From positions 257,363,736 to 257,427,735 of the forward strand of contig OY294067.1 of NCBI GenBank assembly GCA_958510875.1: a stretch of DNA of 64,000 nucleotides. Direction: 5' to 3'. The notes beneath the pieces were generated by a model. That model ran no database searches, was not told the origin of the DNA, and was given only the letters and a program-made list of their open reading frames with translations. Shown one piece after another: positions 46,475 through 57,800 of this stretch; positions within the stretch are counted from its first letter, which is position 1, and every line of letters starts with the position of its first letter. A program made the translations under genes and the position numbers. Source of the DNA: Endomychus coccineus. Lineage: Eukaryota > Arthropoda > Insecta > Coleoptera > Endomychidae.

Positions 46475-46763
46475 GTAGTAAGCACTGTCGTATATACAGG
46501 TCTGGGAACTCGAGGCTGTTTCCATGTGAGAAGTGAGTTCGCTAAGAGTCTTCTGTTGCGTAGTACCAAAAAGGTGGCGTATGAGTCGAGGGCGGCACGT
46601 ATACGACCGTGTTTGAACAATATGGCGCCTAATCCTGACATCCTGACATATTTCGATCCATGCGCCAGCTGGTGACTGAGCGAGGGACTACGAGTTAGGC
46701 GACATGTAAGAGACTCATGACAAACATAGTTCCCAGACCTGTATATACGACCTTGGTAGTTAG
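46475..46763. mobile_element. P-like non-autonomous element, copy A (273 bp)
   Basis: GTAGTAAG (46475-46482) and GTAGTTAG (46756-46763) are near-identical 8-bp flanks. The element starts CACTGTCGTATATACAGG and ends with the inverse of CAAGGTCGTATATACAGG. The inverted repeat includes GGTCTGGGAACT. Internal words (GGCTGTTTCC, GTGAGAAGTGA, GTACCAAAAAGG, TGACTGAGCGAGGGACTACGAG on the far side) are shared with copy B at 47.7 kb. Confidence 0.75.
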
Positions 46764-47603
46764 TATAGTGAGGGAAGGTAAAAAGAAGCACAGATAAAGC
46801 ATGCATGTAAAGCTTTAGATATGCAAAGTACGACGGGTGAGCATTATTTGATTGGGGCCTGTTGGTTTTAGCTGTAATATTATTTCTTGTTATTTTGAAT
46901 AGTACACTTCCGCGAATAGTTAACCTTGAAAATTCTTGGCTTCAGCTTCACGAATTGGTGCCAACAGTTTCAGTTCAAGCCTCAAGCCTGCTCTGAGAAT
47001 GCCACCTGTAATGGTTGGCGTAAAGTCGACACCAAGTCGTACTACTGTGACGCGGAATCCATCCGAAAGACAAGAATTTTCAATTATTTCTTTTTTCAAC
47101 GCGATTCAATGCGGCAAGATCAGCGCATTATGTTATTTTACTGCTATTCATCTAGAAATTTTATGTTTCCAAGCGTTATTTATGACTAATAATAAGCTGC
47201 AGGATTATATGTTCGGTAAACTGATCTTACTTTCAAGACTAGTAGTCACGTCCCAATTATATGCAAGCATGAATGGCGCAACGGCCGTTTTTTATTGTAA
47301 ATACGATTCAAGATTGACTGTTCCGTGAGGTGCCCAAATGTATCCCTTTATTTTCCCAGTCAACCGGAACTCTGACTAGTCGAGTCATTTCCTCTCGGAC
47401 TAAATCGATATTTTGGGCAGATTATTCCTACCGTTATTGAGTTCTTCCTCCCCAAATCAGAAATAACGAGCCCAAAGTGAGACAAGTTATTGCAGACCTG
47501 GAAGAAGGTGTGTACCGGTCTCCAATACCATCCTCTCACCCCCTTATTCCCTAATTCCTTCTGATTAAACCGTAGTTTCACCTTACCTTTCTTTTCATCT
47601 GTA
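46764..47603. other. spacer between the two P-like copies
   Basis: Two overlapping plus frames (46926-47328) have no recognisable domain and no splice context. Nothing else was seen. Confidence 0.35.
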
Positions 47604-47698
47604 GTTGTAGTAAACTCAAAAATTGAAATCTTAATCTGTGAAACGTCATCACTTCAACATCTTTAAGAGGTTATAATCATGTTTATGTTGGTTTCAAT

Positions 47699-48266
47699 CA
47701 CGGTCGTACATGCAGGTCTGGGAACTCGAGGCTGTTTCCTATGTGAGAAGTGACTCCGCTAAGCGTCAACTGTCGCGTAGTACCAAAAAGGGTGGAGCAA
47801 TAGTCGAAGAGTGTTCTTTAACAACTGTCATTCTTGACTTGTAAACACAAGGAATACCTGCGTTTCTAGAAACAAATTAAGAAAACGTGCATTGTGCCGA
47901 AATGCAAAACGGGGTGCAATAGTGTAAAGCAAGAAACTTCTGTTTTTAAAGTGCCGAAAGATGCAGAAATGCGAAAAAAGTGGATGCTTGCAATTCTGGA
48001 AAGAAATCGTTTTAACGAGGTCTTTTATGTGTGCGAAAAAGGGGAAGTTATTTTTAAGGTGAGTAATACATTTTGACAAGAGTAACAGTTCTATTCCTCT
48101 CTCAAATCAGAATACTTAGTAACGCTGCTTGCGATTCCGGAAAGAAATCGTTTTACCACTTCGATCCAAGCGCTAGCTAGTGGCTGAGCGAGGGACTACG
48201 AGATTGGCGACGCGTTAGAGACCCATGTCAAACATTCGAGTTCCCAGACCTGTATGTACGACTGTG
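47699..48266 (+). mobile_element. P-like element, copy B (568 bp) with THAP remnant
   Basis: The ends are CACGGTCGTACATGCAGG and the inverse of CACAGTCGTACATACAGG, continuing as GTCTGGGAACTCGA on both sides. The flanks contain TTTCAA on either side, a possible imperfect target duplication. Compared with copy A it carries about 300 extra internal bases, including the THAP-like frame. Internal deletion derivatives next to a longer copy are what P-type elements usually leave behind. Confidence 0.7.
47894..48076 (+). pseudogene. THAP-like zinc finger exon of a P-type transposase
   Basis: Sixty codons from a GTG or the nearby upstream sequence read MPKCKTGCNSVKQETSVFKV then PKDAEMRKKWMLAI. The pattern C-x3-C, then F-x-VPKD..RKKW, is the start of a THAP DNA-binding domain, as in P-element transposase. 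The second half should contain C-x2-H; here it reads VCEKGEV, so the His is lost. GTGAGT follows ATTTTTAAG at about 48060, like the donor of a first exon. The rest of the transposase is absent. Confidence 0.65.
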
Positions 48267-48810
48267 TTTCAACATAATGATAATAATGTTTGTGCATCTG
48301 TAACATGCAAGATATGGAGTATTAAAGTTACAGTATATAACATATATACCACCTTGCAAGAGACACTAGATATCTGTGCGGGGGCATGAAAAAAAATATA
48401 ATATAAAACAAAAATTCAATTGGAAAAACTGAGTGTTATTTTTGTAAATTTTATAGTAAACTCGTTCCTGATTATGTCTTTCTCACATTGGTAGCAATCG
48501 ATTTGTTTGTTGAAGTATGAACGACCATCTTTGCCCCTCATCGTATGATCATTTCCCGTTTGTTTCTTGTATTAACTGTTAAAGATAAAGTAGAAGACTA
48601 GAAATAAATCTTATTCTATGATGTGAATAGTAGTTGAATTGAACCTTTGATCTGTAGTTCTAGTACACAACAAAATTGGAATCTTAACCTGTTGCGAAAC
48701 GTCAACACTTCAATCAACTTCAACATCTTTAGCTTTAAGAGGTTATAATCATGTTTATGTTGGTTTCACGTGTTGCTTAATTTTAGGATTGTGTTAATAA
48801 GAATTACAAT

Positions 48811-48855
48811 ATGAAAAATAAATCGGCCCGGCATAAGGAGCTGAACACGTTCAAG
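48811..48855 (+). CDS. UTP20: UTP20 exon 1 (start)
   Basis: It encodes only MKNKSARHKELNTFK and is followed by a GTATTT donor. The start was chosen because the N-terminal pattern MK-x-K...H-K-x2-NT-x-[KR]F is conserved in animal UTP20. The intron that follows is just 58 bp. Confidence 0.9.
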
Positions 48856-51800
48856 GTATTTATACCTGGCCATCGAAATAACAGATAATGCATTTGTACA
48901 TTATTTATTACAGTTTCAACATTTTTCTGAGAGGTTATCGAATATAGACATAGATGTCTTTCATCGAGTTGAACATGAATACGAAACAGAAACAGACGAG
49001 CAAAGTTGTTACTTCCATCAAGAAATTGAAAAATGGAATCTATTGAATTTAACAGAAGCTTATGAGGTTTTCAAAAAAGAAATAAATTATCAATCGTTAT
49101 TCACACTTCCACAATTAATTCTTCATAAGGATAGAGTAGTAGAAGTACTATTGAAACATTTATCATTGAAAAATATTCTATGCTTGCAACCTCTGCTAAG
49201 GTATATTATAATAATAATAATTTAGGAAAATAGGCTGAAACGAAATGAAACATTTACAGTACTGCATCTTATAGAAAAGGCATGAATATGAATACCACTG
49301 GAATGATAGAACGATTGCTAGCAGAATTAATATTGGAGCATGGAAAAGGATAATGGCAAATTTTTGACAAACTGCTTATCATAGTTTTACTTAAAGTGTC
49401 AATATTTAGTGTAAATATTATTTTACAGACCCTAAAATTCAACTGTATAGTCTGAAATTGCAACTCTAGGTTGAGGTTATACAAAGATTTTATTTTTCAG
49501 AATATGTATTTTCTTGACAAGTTGTGCTCCTCCACACTCCAAAATTATTTCAACTGTTCATTAAATGCATATAGTAATAAGCAGTAATAAAGTTACATAC
49601 TTACATTACATATATACCATCCAGCAAGAGACTAGATATCTGTGCACAGGCCTGAATAAAATATAATATAAAAGAAAAACAGTTATATTTGTAAATTTTA
49701 TAGTAAACTCGTTCCTTATGCCTTTCTCTCATTGATATCAATCAATTTGTTTGTTGTATCCACTAAAGTACACTCAATATTTTTTATTTTAGCTTGACAG
49801 TATCTCTGGCCAAAGATCTTCAAAAAGATTTCCATCACTATTACTATCGTTTTTTCGAAATATTGTTGGACTTATTGAATAGCAAGGACACTGATTTATT
49901 AGAATGGACCTTCACCTGTCTTGCATATCTATTCAAATTTCTTTGGCGTTTTTTAATCAAAGATGTAACAACAGTATTCAACTGTTTATTACCATTACTT
50001 TCTGAAAATAAACCTGAATATATCAACAACTTTGCAGCGGAAAGTTTTGCATTTGTGGCTAGAAAAGTGAAAGACAGAAAATCATTTTTGGTATTGATTT
50101 TGAAAGGAGTTAGAAGCAATAATGAGGTAAGTAAGTGGTTTGTTATTAAGTTTTTCCCGTCTTATTCTTGTTTATATTTAATATACACCCACAATGTAGC
50201 TCTATGATCTATCAATTGAGAAAGAACGAACAATTTATTTTATAAACTTTTAAGATGATGTTCAAATACTAAAAACTAAACTAAAACTGTTCACCACTAT
50301 GAATACACTATCTGTGACGCTAGTATGTAAGAAAAATGACCCTGATCCACTAAAGAGTACTTTGGAATTTATAGTGGATTTAGTGATTATTTCTTACTTA
50401 TTAAGTATTATATATAAATTTTCGGGAAATAGATCACATTAACACTTATGCTTTATATTTTCGTCTTTACGTACGTTTCGGTCTCACGACCATCATCAGA
50501 AGACTTATTATTCCAATAACCTGATTACTTAAAACTAATTGTATTAATACAAAGCGTCCTTATCGCACCAATTTCATTTGAAATGCCAACGTCGCCGATA
50601 CGAACAGAAACACAAAATCGAAATTATAACAACAATGTTATAAGTTTAATAGATCAAGAATCCACTGTTTAGTAGAATTCTCAAACAAAAAATCGGTTGT
50701 CTGTAAAGTCGGTTTACTGACGATAGTTGAACGTGACAACGTCATAACAATTTAGAAAATTTTTTCATAAAATTCTTCGTTCAGAAATTCATTTTAAATT
50801 TACAAAATACTTGAATAAAATTTATTGTTTAAATTTCTACTCGACTGTTAAAATTTAATTTTTGATTTTATTATTTTATAATAATAAATTTTGTATTGAC
50901 ATTTCTTTCAGCAAGTAAACTGAATAAAAGTTGTTCAATTAGTTACTTAATTATTTTTGCAAAATTAATTGTAATTTGTTGTAAAAAAGTAATAATTTTG
51001 AATAATTTATTATAAGAATAAACTGTGATTAAATTATTGTTCATAAATCTTAAATTTAAAATTTTTGTAACTCTAGCTTTTAAAAAGCCCGCCTCAATGT
51101 GTTTGATATAGGAGAAAATTGTTCCCCTTGACGGCTGGCTGGTCCAACCTGTCATTTCAGACACGTTGTTATGATATGTGGAAGATTTCACATTTATGTT
51201 TTAATTTTTTGAAATCATAGCTACGCTCGATAATTATTTCGATCGAATAGTAAAGCAATTGATTTTTTACTCATCGTGAAATAGTTCTGTTAACTTATTG
51301 TTATAGTTTTGTCAATTATAGCATAACCTACAATCGCTGCACTAGCGGACCGATGCTATTTATTTTAATGATGAAAGCAATATAATATTCGACAATATAT
51401 CACTGAACATGTATTTAATATCGGAAGAATCATTACCTTTATCGCCGCAATTATCGTTGCTATAAACAATTGACACCACATTCACTTTTCACTGCACTCC
51501 ATAGTTGACGAAATATTGTATAGCAGCTGTCCACGCGGACGCATCGCTCACTCAAGTAGGAGACGCTCTCGTTTGCACTTCAAGCCTCAAATGGAACGTC
51601 TCAGAGTGAGGTAACGCCGCATGCTTAAATGGAACGCCACATGAGTCATGTTTTCTCGTGCGTGCAGCCGGCTCCATCGAATTATAAGACGTTGTCACGT
51701 CAAAAATACGTACACATGTCATCAAAGTCTATGAACGACTAACAAACGAGACGAGTTCAAGTATTTACTTTCAAACCAGTGTAGGGAAAATATAGCGTAA

Positions 51801-54800
51801 TATTTAAGTTATTATATTCATGCTGAATATGTATATATTATGTAGAACAATTATTATTGATTCACTAAGCAGTACGTCACCCGTGACAAGAGGGGCGAAC
51901 GTTACCTTTCAGGTAACACTTACATTGATAGATATAGATGTCTCGATATTCTACCGAGGACGACATGGTCACGGGTACTATTGACTTGATGTTTCTTTTT
52001 GTGTATCAGTGAATAAACCACCTTACCACAACGTCATCTTTTATTCTGCGGTGTCCACGCAGATATCCCAACCTCATATAATCAAAAACCACCAAACCAG
52101 ATGTCACGAATTATTAGGTAATAAAAGAAGGTCTGGTCTCTGGAATATACTTTTGACATTCTACCTAAAATATACTTTTAACATCATAAGGACGCATGTA
52201 GGAATTTGCAAGAATATTGATTAATTAAGTTAGTATAAATATGACTTAGTGTCTGAACGTCAGTCCTATGATTTACAGATTTGGAGTCACGTTTTATGTG
52301 TAAAAGATCTGTTCTGGAGATGATTCACATAAAACGTGACTCCAAATCTGTAAATCATGTAGGATTGACGTTCAGACACTAAGTCATATTTATACTAACT
52401 TAATTAATTAATATTCTTGCAAATTCCTACATGCGTCCTTATAATGTTAAAAGTATATTCCAGAGACCAGACCTTTTATTACCTAATAAATCGTGACATC
52501 TGGTTCGAAAGTAAATACTTGAACTCGTCTCGTTTGTTAGTCGTTCATAGACTTTGATGACATGTGTATGTATTTTTTGAGAATTCTACTAAACAGTGGA
52601 TTCTCGATATATTATACTTATAACATTGTTGTGTTACAATTTCGATTTCGTGTTTCTGTACGTTTCGGCGACGTTGGCATTTTAAATGAAATTGCTGCGA
52701 TAAGGACACTTTGTGTTAATACAATTAGTTTTAAGTAATCAGGTTATTGAAATAATAAGTCTTCTGATGATGGTCGTGAGACCGAAACGTACGTAAAGAC
52801 GAAAATATAAAGCATAAGTGTTAATGTGACCTATTTCCCGAGAATTTATATATAATTCATACCTGGGTCAAGAATCTTTATAATTACTTATTAAGATATG
52901 TTCAAAGTAGGCCTAATATTTCACCACAGCAAGCAATCATATTTGGATTTTTTTTAAATTCATATGATACAGCAGAAATGCAGATTCAATATTCACCCTT
53001 GATTTATTGTTATTCTAGGGCATCCCTGGTTGTGGTAAACTGCTTTTTGAAGTAATAAAAGGAGTCGATGGCCGATTCCACAGTTGTGCCGATGAAGTGT
53101 TACCATTTTTATTTGGCTCACTTTCTGATGAAAAGTTACACCAAGAAACTTTGTTCCAAATCCTTGAACACATGACATCAAATATTGTACAAGGAGTGAA
53201 TGCTGAACATTTTACGATATTATGGAGTACACTATTTACTTTACTGGATAAACTATCGCAAAGCTGGGAACTTTCTCAGGATGATAAAATAGCATACAAC
53301 ATTGATCTAGTGTTAAAAATCCTAGGGCAATGTATTGAGTATAAAAATGGCAGGTTGTTGAAGAATAATGCTACAAGCATCCAACATATAGGAAAACTTT
53401 TGAGTCATTGTAATTTTCCAGAATATGTACTATTAACCTTGACTAAGATTAGCATTCTCTTGCTGACTTCAAGTAATATTCGATTGGCACAAGAAGAAGC
53501 CTCTTTGATAACTCGAAAAATTCTATCTATGCAAAATAGAACTGTGAAACTATATTTTGTGGATAACATTGACAAGTTTTCCTCTTATGAAGCTTTGATA
53601 CTACCAAATTTTCTTCAACTGTGTATTGCTGATGATTTAAAAACTGACGCATTTCGAGTTTTAACAAATTTTATATTAAAGAAATCCCCCTTATGTGAAA
53701 ATGGAATGAAGCTGTCATCTTGGATTAAATATCCTTTAGATTTTAGATCAAATGACAACAATTCAAAAATGGAAAAACAATTGTTAAGGAATATATCATC
53801 TGAGCAACTTGACAGTACAAATTCTGAAAGTGTAGAGCGTTTTTTTTGTACTTTTACATGTATTCCACATATAAATTTATCAAATATAAATCCATTCAAG
53901 ATAATGTTGAAAGACATAATTCTGGACTTGGTAGAGCAAATAAATTCAAAAACTGAAATTATTTCCTCCTTGGGAAGAATATTGTTTTTATTGAACAATG
54001 CAATTGAATGTTTAATTCATATAGAGGGACAAATATTTGTACACCAATTTTCGGAAAAATTACTAGAGAGTTTACTACCTTTGGGAAGTGGAGACAATAT
54101 ATTTGCTTTGAACATTTTGAGTCTACTATTTGCAGTATCAAACAAGCAGAACCTAATCAATATGGAAGGTCTTAATAATGTACATCGATTCCTAGAAAAA
54201 AATGTTGGTTCACCAATTCATGAGGTATGTACTTACACTAACAAAATATAATTGTGAATGGTGTGGGTGTGGATAGAAAGGTGAAAGCTTTATTTTTTAA
54301 ATATGATTATTCTATTAATCAATTATTTATTTTTCACATTATAGTAGATTAAATGAATGCATAAAAAGACCCTCATCGCTTATTTTTTTGTAATTTGATG
54401 GATTTGAATGAAGCCTTTTGCATTCACTTCATTTTTGGACCAATAAACTTTGTTAACCTTTAGATTTTGGCGGTCGCACACCCGATTTTTGCTAGAGCCA
54501 TTTTTTTTAGTTTTTTTTAGTTTAGTTTCTTAGTTCTTAACCGAATTCCTTGAAACTTACATACAGGGGTTTTGAGGGGTCAGCGATTATGAATCGCTGC
54601 ATTTCGAAATGCATTTTGTAGCCTAACTGATGATTTTAGAGAAAAATGCCCAAGAGTCCAAAAGTGTTTAGAATTCAATTTTGCATAAGAATACCACTCA
54701 TCAACCTTTTAGTTACCTCCACGCTGCAAATCTAAAATTGCCATTTGCAGCCATGATTTTGATTTTAGAGAAAAATTTCAAGATACAAAAATTGTTCTAA

Positions 54801-57800
54801 ATTCAGGTTTTTGTAGGAATTGGCCATTTTTAATATCATTTACTACCCCCACCCCTACAATTTTAAATACATTTTCGGGCCATTCTATTTTGGTTTTGAG
54901 CAAAATTGACAAGGCACAAAAAGTGTTTAGAATTCAATTTTACATAATAAAAGTATATTCATATGTTCACTTTCAACCCCTTTTTAACTTGAGAGGGTGA
55001 ACAGAACATCCTCACTTATTTCGTAAAAGAACCGAATTTTTCCATGTAAATAGGGAAATGTTATATAAAAACACGTGAAAATTATATTTGAAGAATATCC
55101 CTTCAGTCTGCACCCTATCAGATAGATGTCCAAGGGGTGGGGGTGAAGTCAGATGCTGCATCTCTATATACAAAACGAAATAAAATGCCTATTTTTTTCA
55201 TATTTTATCACGAAAAAATCATCATAAATTATAAAGTTCATATATAATACAAATTATTGTGTCATGAGTTATTTGTACAATATAAATGAGTTTGTATGGT
55301 CACTTACATATCCCTTAACACACTAAGGGGGTGAACATCCCTCTGTACTAGTAGGATTTTTGCATAGGGTGGGGGGTGTAAATATTTTATTTCAAATAAC
55401 TACTATCAAGACACAAAAAGTGTTCAGAATTAAATTTTACACAAATATTTATATGGTTACTTTTCAACCCTTTTTCACCTTTAAAGGGTGAACATCCCTG
55501 CTTCGTAAGTTCATAAGGCTTTTATCTGCATGAAAATACGAAAATGTTATATAAAAACATGACTAATATTTTTCAAAAATATTTCTTCTCTCTGCACCTG
55601 AGGAGATTGGGTGTGGAAGGAGTCGATAAGTATCGACGTGTGTTAAAGTTCCACCATTTGTATATTCATAAACCGGGTTGCTATACATGATGGTGAGTGA
55701 ATAAAAAAATTTTTTACATCTTTAAAATACATACTTCATAATATTCTGTACATATGAAAAAATAGGCATTTTATTTCGTCTTGTATATAGCGATGCAAAA
55801 TGTGACTTCACCCCCACCCCTTGGAGATCTATCTGATAGAGTGCAGAATGAAGGTATATGCTTCAAATAATTTTCGCGTGTTTTTATATAACATTTCCCT
55901 ATATACATGGAAAAATTCGGCTCTTTTACGAAATAAGTTCAGCCTCTTAAGGTAAAAAGGGGTTGAAAGTAAACATATGAATATACTTTTATTACGTTAA
56001 ATTGAATTCTAAACACTTTTTGTATCTTGTCAATTTTACCTAAAACCAATAGAATGACCCGAACATGCATTTAAAATTTTAGAGGTGTATGAAAGTGGAG
56101 GGGTGTAATAAATGACATTAAAAATGGCCAATTCTACAAAAACCTGAATTTCGAACATTTTTTGTATCCCGAAATTTTTCTCTAAAATCAAAATCATTGC
56201 TGCAAATGGAAATTTTAGATTTGCAGCGTGGGGGTAACTAAGAGGTCGGCTAGGAGGTGGTTAATGAATGGTGATATATGAGTCTCAATTCTTATGCAAA
56301 ATTGAATTCTAAACACTTTTGGACTCTTGGTATTTTTCTCTAAAATCATCAGTTAGTCTACAAAATGAGTTTTTATATTTTAACCCGCTATTTTGTAGCC
56401 GCCATTATGAATTTTCAAATTTTCTCGTCGGATTCGTAATCGCTGACCCCGCAAAACCCCTGTTTGTAAATTTGAAGGAATTCGGTTAAGAACTCAGCGA
56501 GATAGAAAATGGGGTTCCTAACAATCCCTCTAGCAAAAAGAGGGGGTGCGATCGTCAAAATCTAAATGTTAACAAAGTTCATTGGTCCAAGAATAAAGCG
56601 AATGCAAAAGGTTTGATTCAAATCTATCCATTACAAAAAAATAAGAGGTTCTTGTATTCATTTCCTCTACTAATTGTGAATGGTATGGGTGTGGATAGAA
56701 AGGTGGAAGCTTTATATTTTAAATATTATTCTATTATTCAATTATTTATTTTTCACATTATGATTACTGGTATTTATTTTCAGATCCGCCTTTTAACCAC
56801 TTATATATACACTCGTTTTGAAAAAATTCCTGAGTTAAACTTGGAATATTCATCAGAAGTAGACACTATCAAAGAAGATTTCCAGATATTCAGCTTATGT
56901 CATAGAGTTGAGTGTATAGATCCACTGATCCATACATATAGAGAGCAGCTACAGTGCTTAGAAAAACTGTCTTATGGCAAACCTCAAATGATCATGTGCA
57001 ATCAAACCCCATACAAAACTATTCCCTTGAGATATTTATGCGGCACATTATACATAAATTTCAAACTCTTATGGGAGCCAGTAACTAAAATTATAGAAAG
57101 TCATGCACGTGGCTTAGAAATAGATAGTTTTTGGCAGGTATTCAGCGAAAATATAAAGGCTGCAAATGAAGATATAAAATGTGAAAAAGGAACTGTTATT
57201 GATGTTTTAGACACTGAATATGTTACTTTGGGTGACCTTTATCAGAAATATCAGAAAATTAGCAGTAAAGTGGATTATCAGAATTATCGGTTATTGCTAT
57301 GGCAATCCATGGCATTGTTTGCAGATGTAGCTGAGGCAAAAACACGAGATATCTCCGGAATACTTCTGGATTTTGTTGAGTGAGTATCAGTTACTATTTT
57401 TATACTCATCTCTTCACAGCAAGCATAACCTAAAACATAGTTGGAACCATAATTTAATGATTCTTGTGACAATCTAAATTATTGTTTGAACTAATGAATG
57501 CCATATCAGTTTATCTTTAATCAGACTTTGATTTTTCAGGCATGAATATGTGAAATATAATTCAGAGATAGCAACAAGTTTTAACATAAAACAAAGTGAT
57601 ATAAAATTGTCTGAAAGTGTTCTGGACGTTGATGAGGAAGAGAGTAAAAGTAAACATAAACTGAAAAAACTGCATCCTAAATCTGGTGGGGAATCAAACT
57701 TGAAGTGAGTATCAAAAAAGAGGCAGTATCTTGTATTAATAAATTTATTTCAATGATGACAAGCGCACGGGAATATGTGCAAAAATATTGGGCAGATATC

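Larger units (their letters stand above)
47604..48768. repeat. direct duplication upstream of UTP20
   Basis: 47604-47693 and about 48655-48768 are diverged direct copies sharing GAGGTTATAATCATGTTTAT, GTTGGTTTCA and CTTCAACATCTTTA. The second lies immediately upstream of the UTP20 start codon (48811). The first ends exactly where P-like copy B begins. The duplicated segment may carry part of the UTP20 promoter. Confidence 0.7.
48335..49760. repeat. direct duplication bracketing UTP20 exons 1 and 2
   Basis: 48335-48512 and 49604-49760 are direct copies sharing ACTAGATATCTGTGC, AAAATATAATATAAAA, TTTTATAGTAAACTCGTTCC and ATTTGTTTGTTG. The first is upstream of the start codon and the second is in intron 2, just before the exon 3 acceptor. 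The intervening 1.2 kb holds exons 1 and 2. Confidence 0.75.
50394..52895. mobile_element. palindromic Penelope-like insertion in UTP20 intron 3
   Basis: TTACTTATTAAG at 50394-50405 and 52884-52895 is a perfect 12-bp target duplication. Inside, a right arm in plus orientation (52301-52883) carries the end of the GIY-YIG frame (KRSVLEMIHIKRDSKSVNH) and the terminal repeat. A left arm is its inverted copy, split by two later insertions (50690-51700 and 51780-52094). The arms meet at a 25-bp spacer (52301-52325). Each outer end has a hammerhead motif. Confidence 0.85.

Noticed and set aside
47828..48079. 83-codon minus-strand frame
   Set aside because: Antisense of the THAP-like exon in P-like copy B.
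49844..50119. 91-codon minus-strand frame
   Set aside because: Shadow of UTP20 exon 3.
53615..53998. 127-codon minus-strand frame
   Set aside because: It is the antisense shadow of UTP20 exon 4, which has clear family similarity and splice sites.
56613..56783. Upstream extension of the frame leading into UTP20 exon 5
   Set aside because: It crosses the foldback boundary and the direct repeat. The acceptor at 56783 and the phase from exon 4 place the exon start at 56784.
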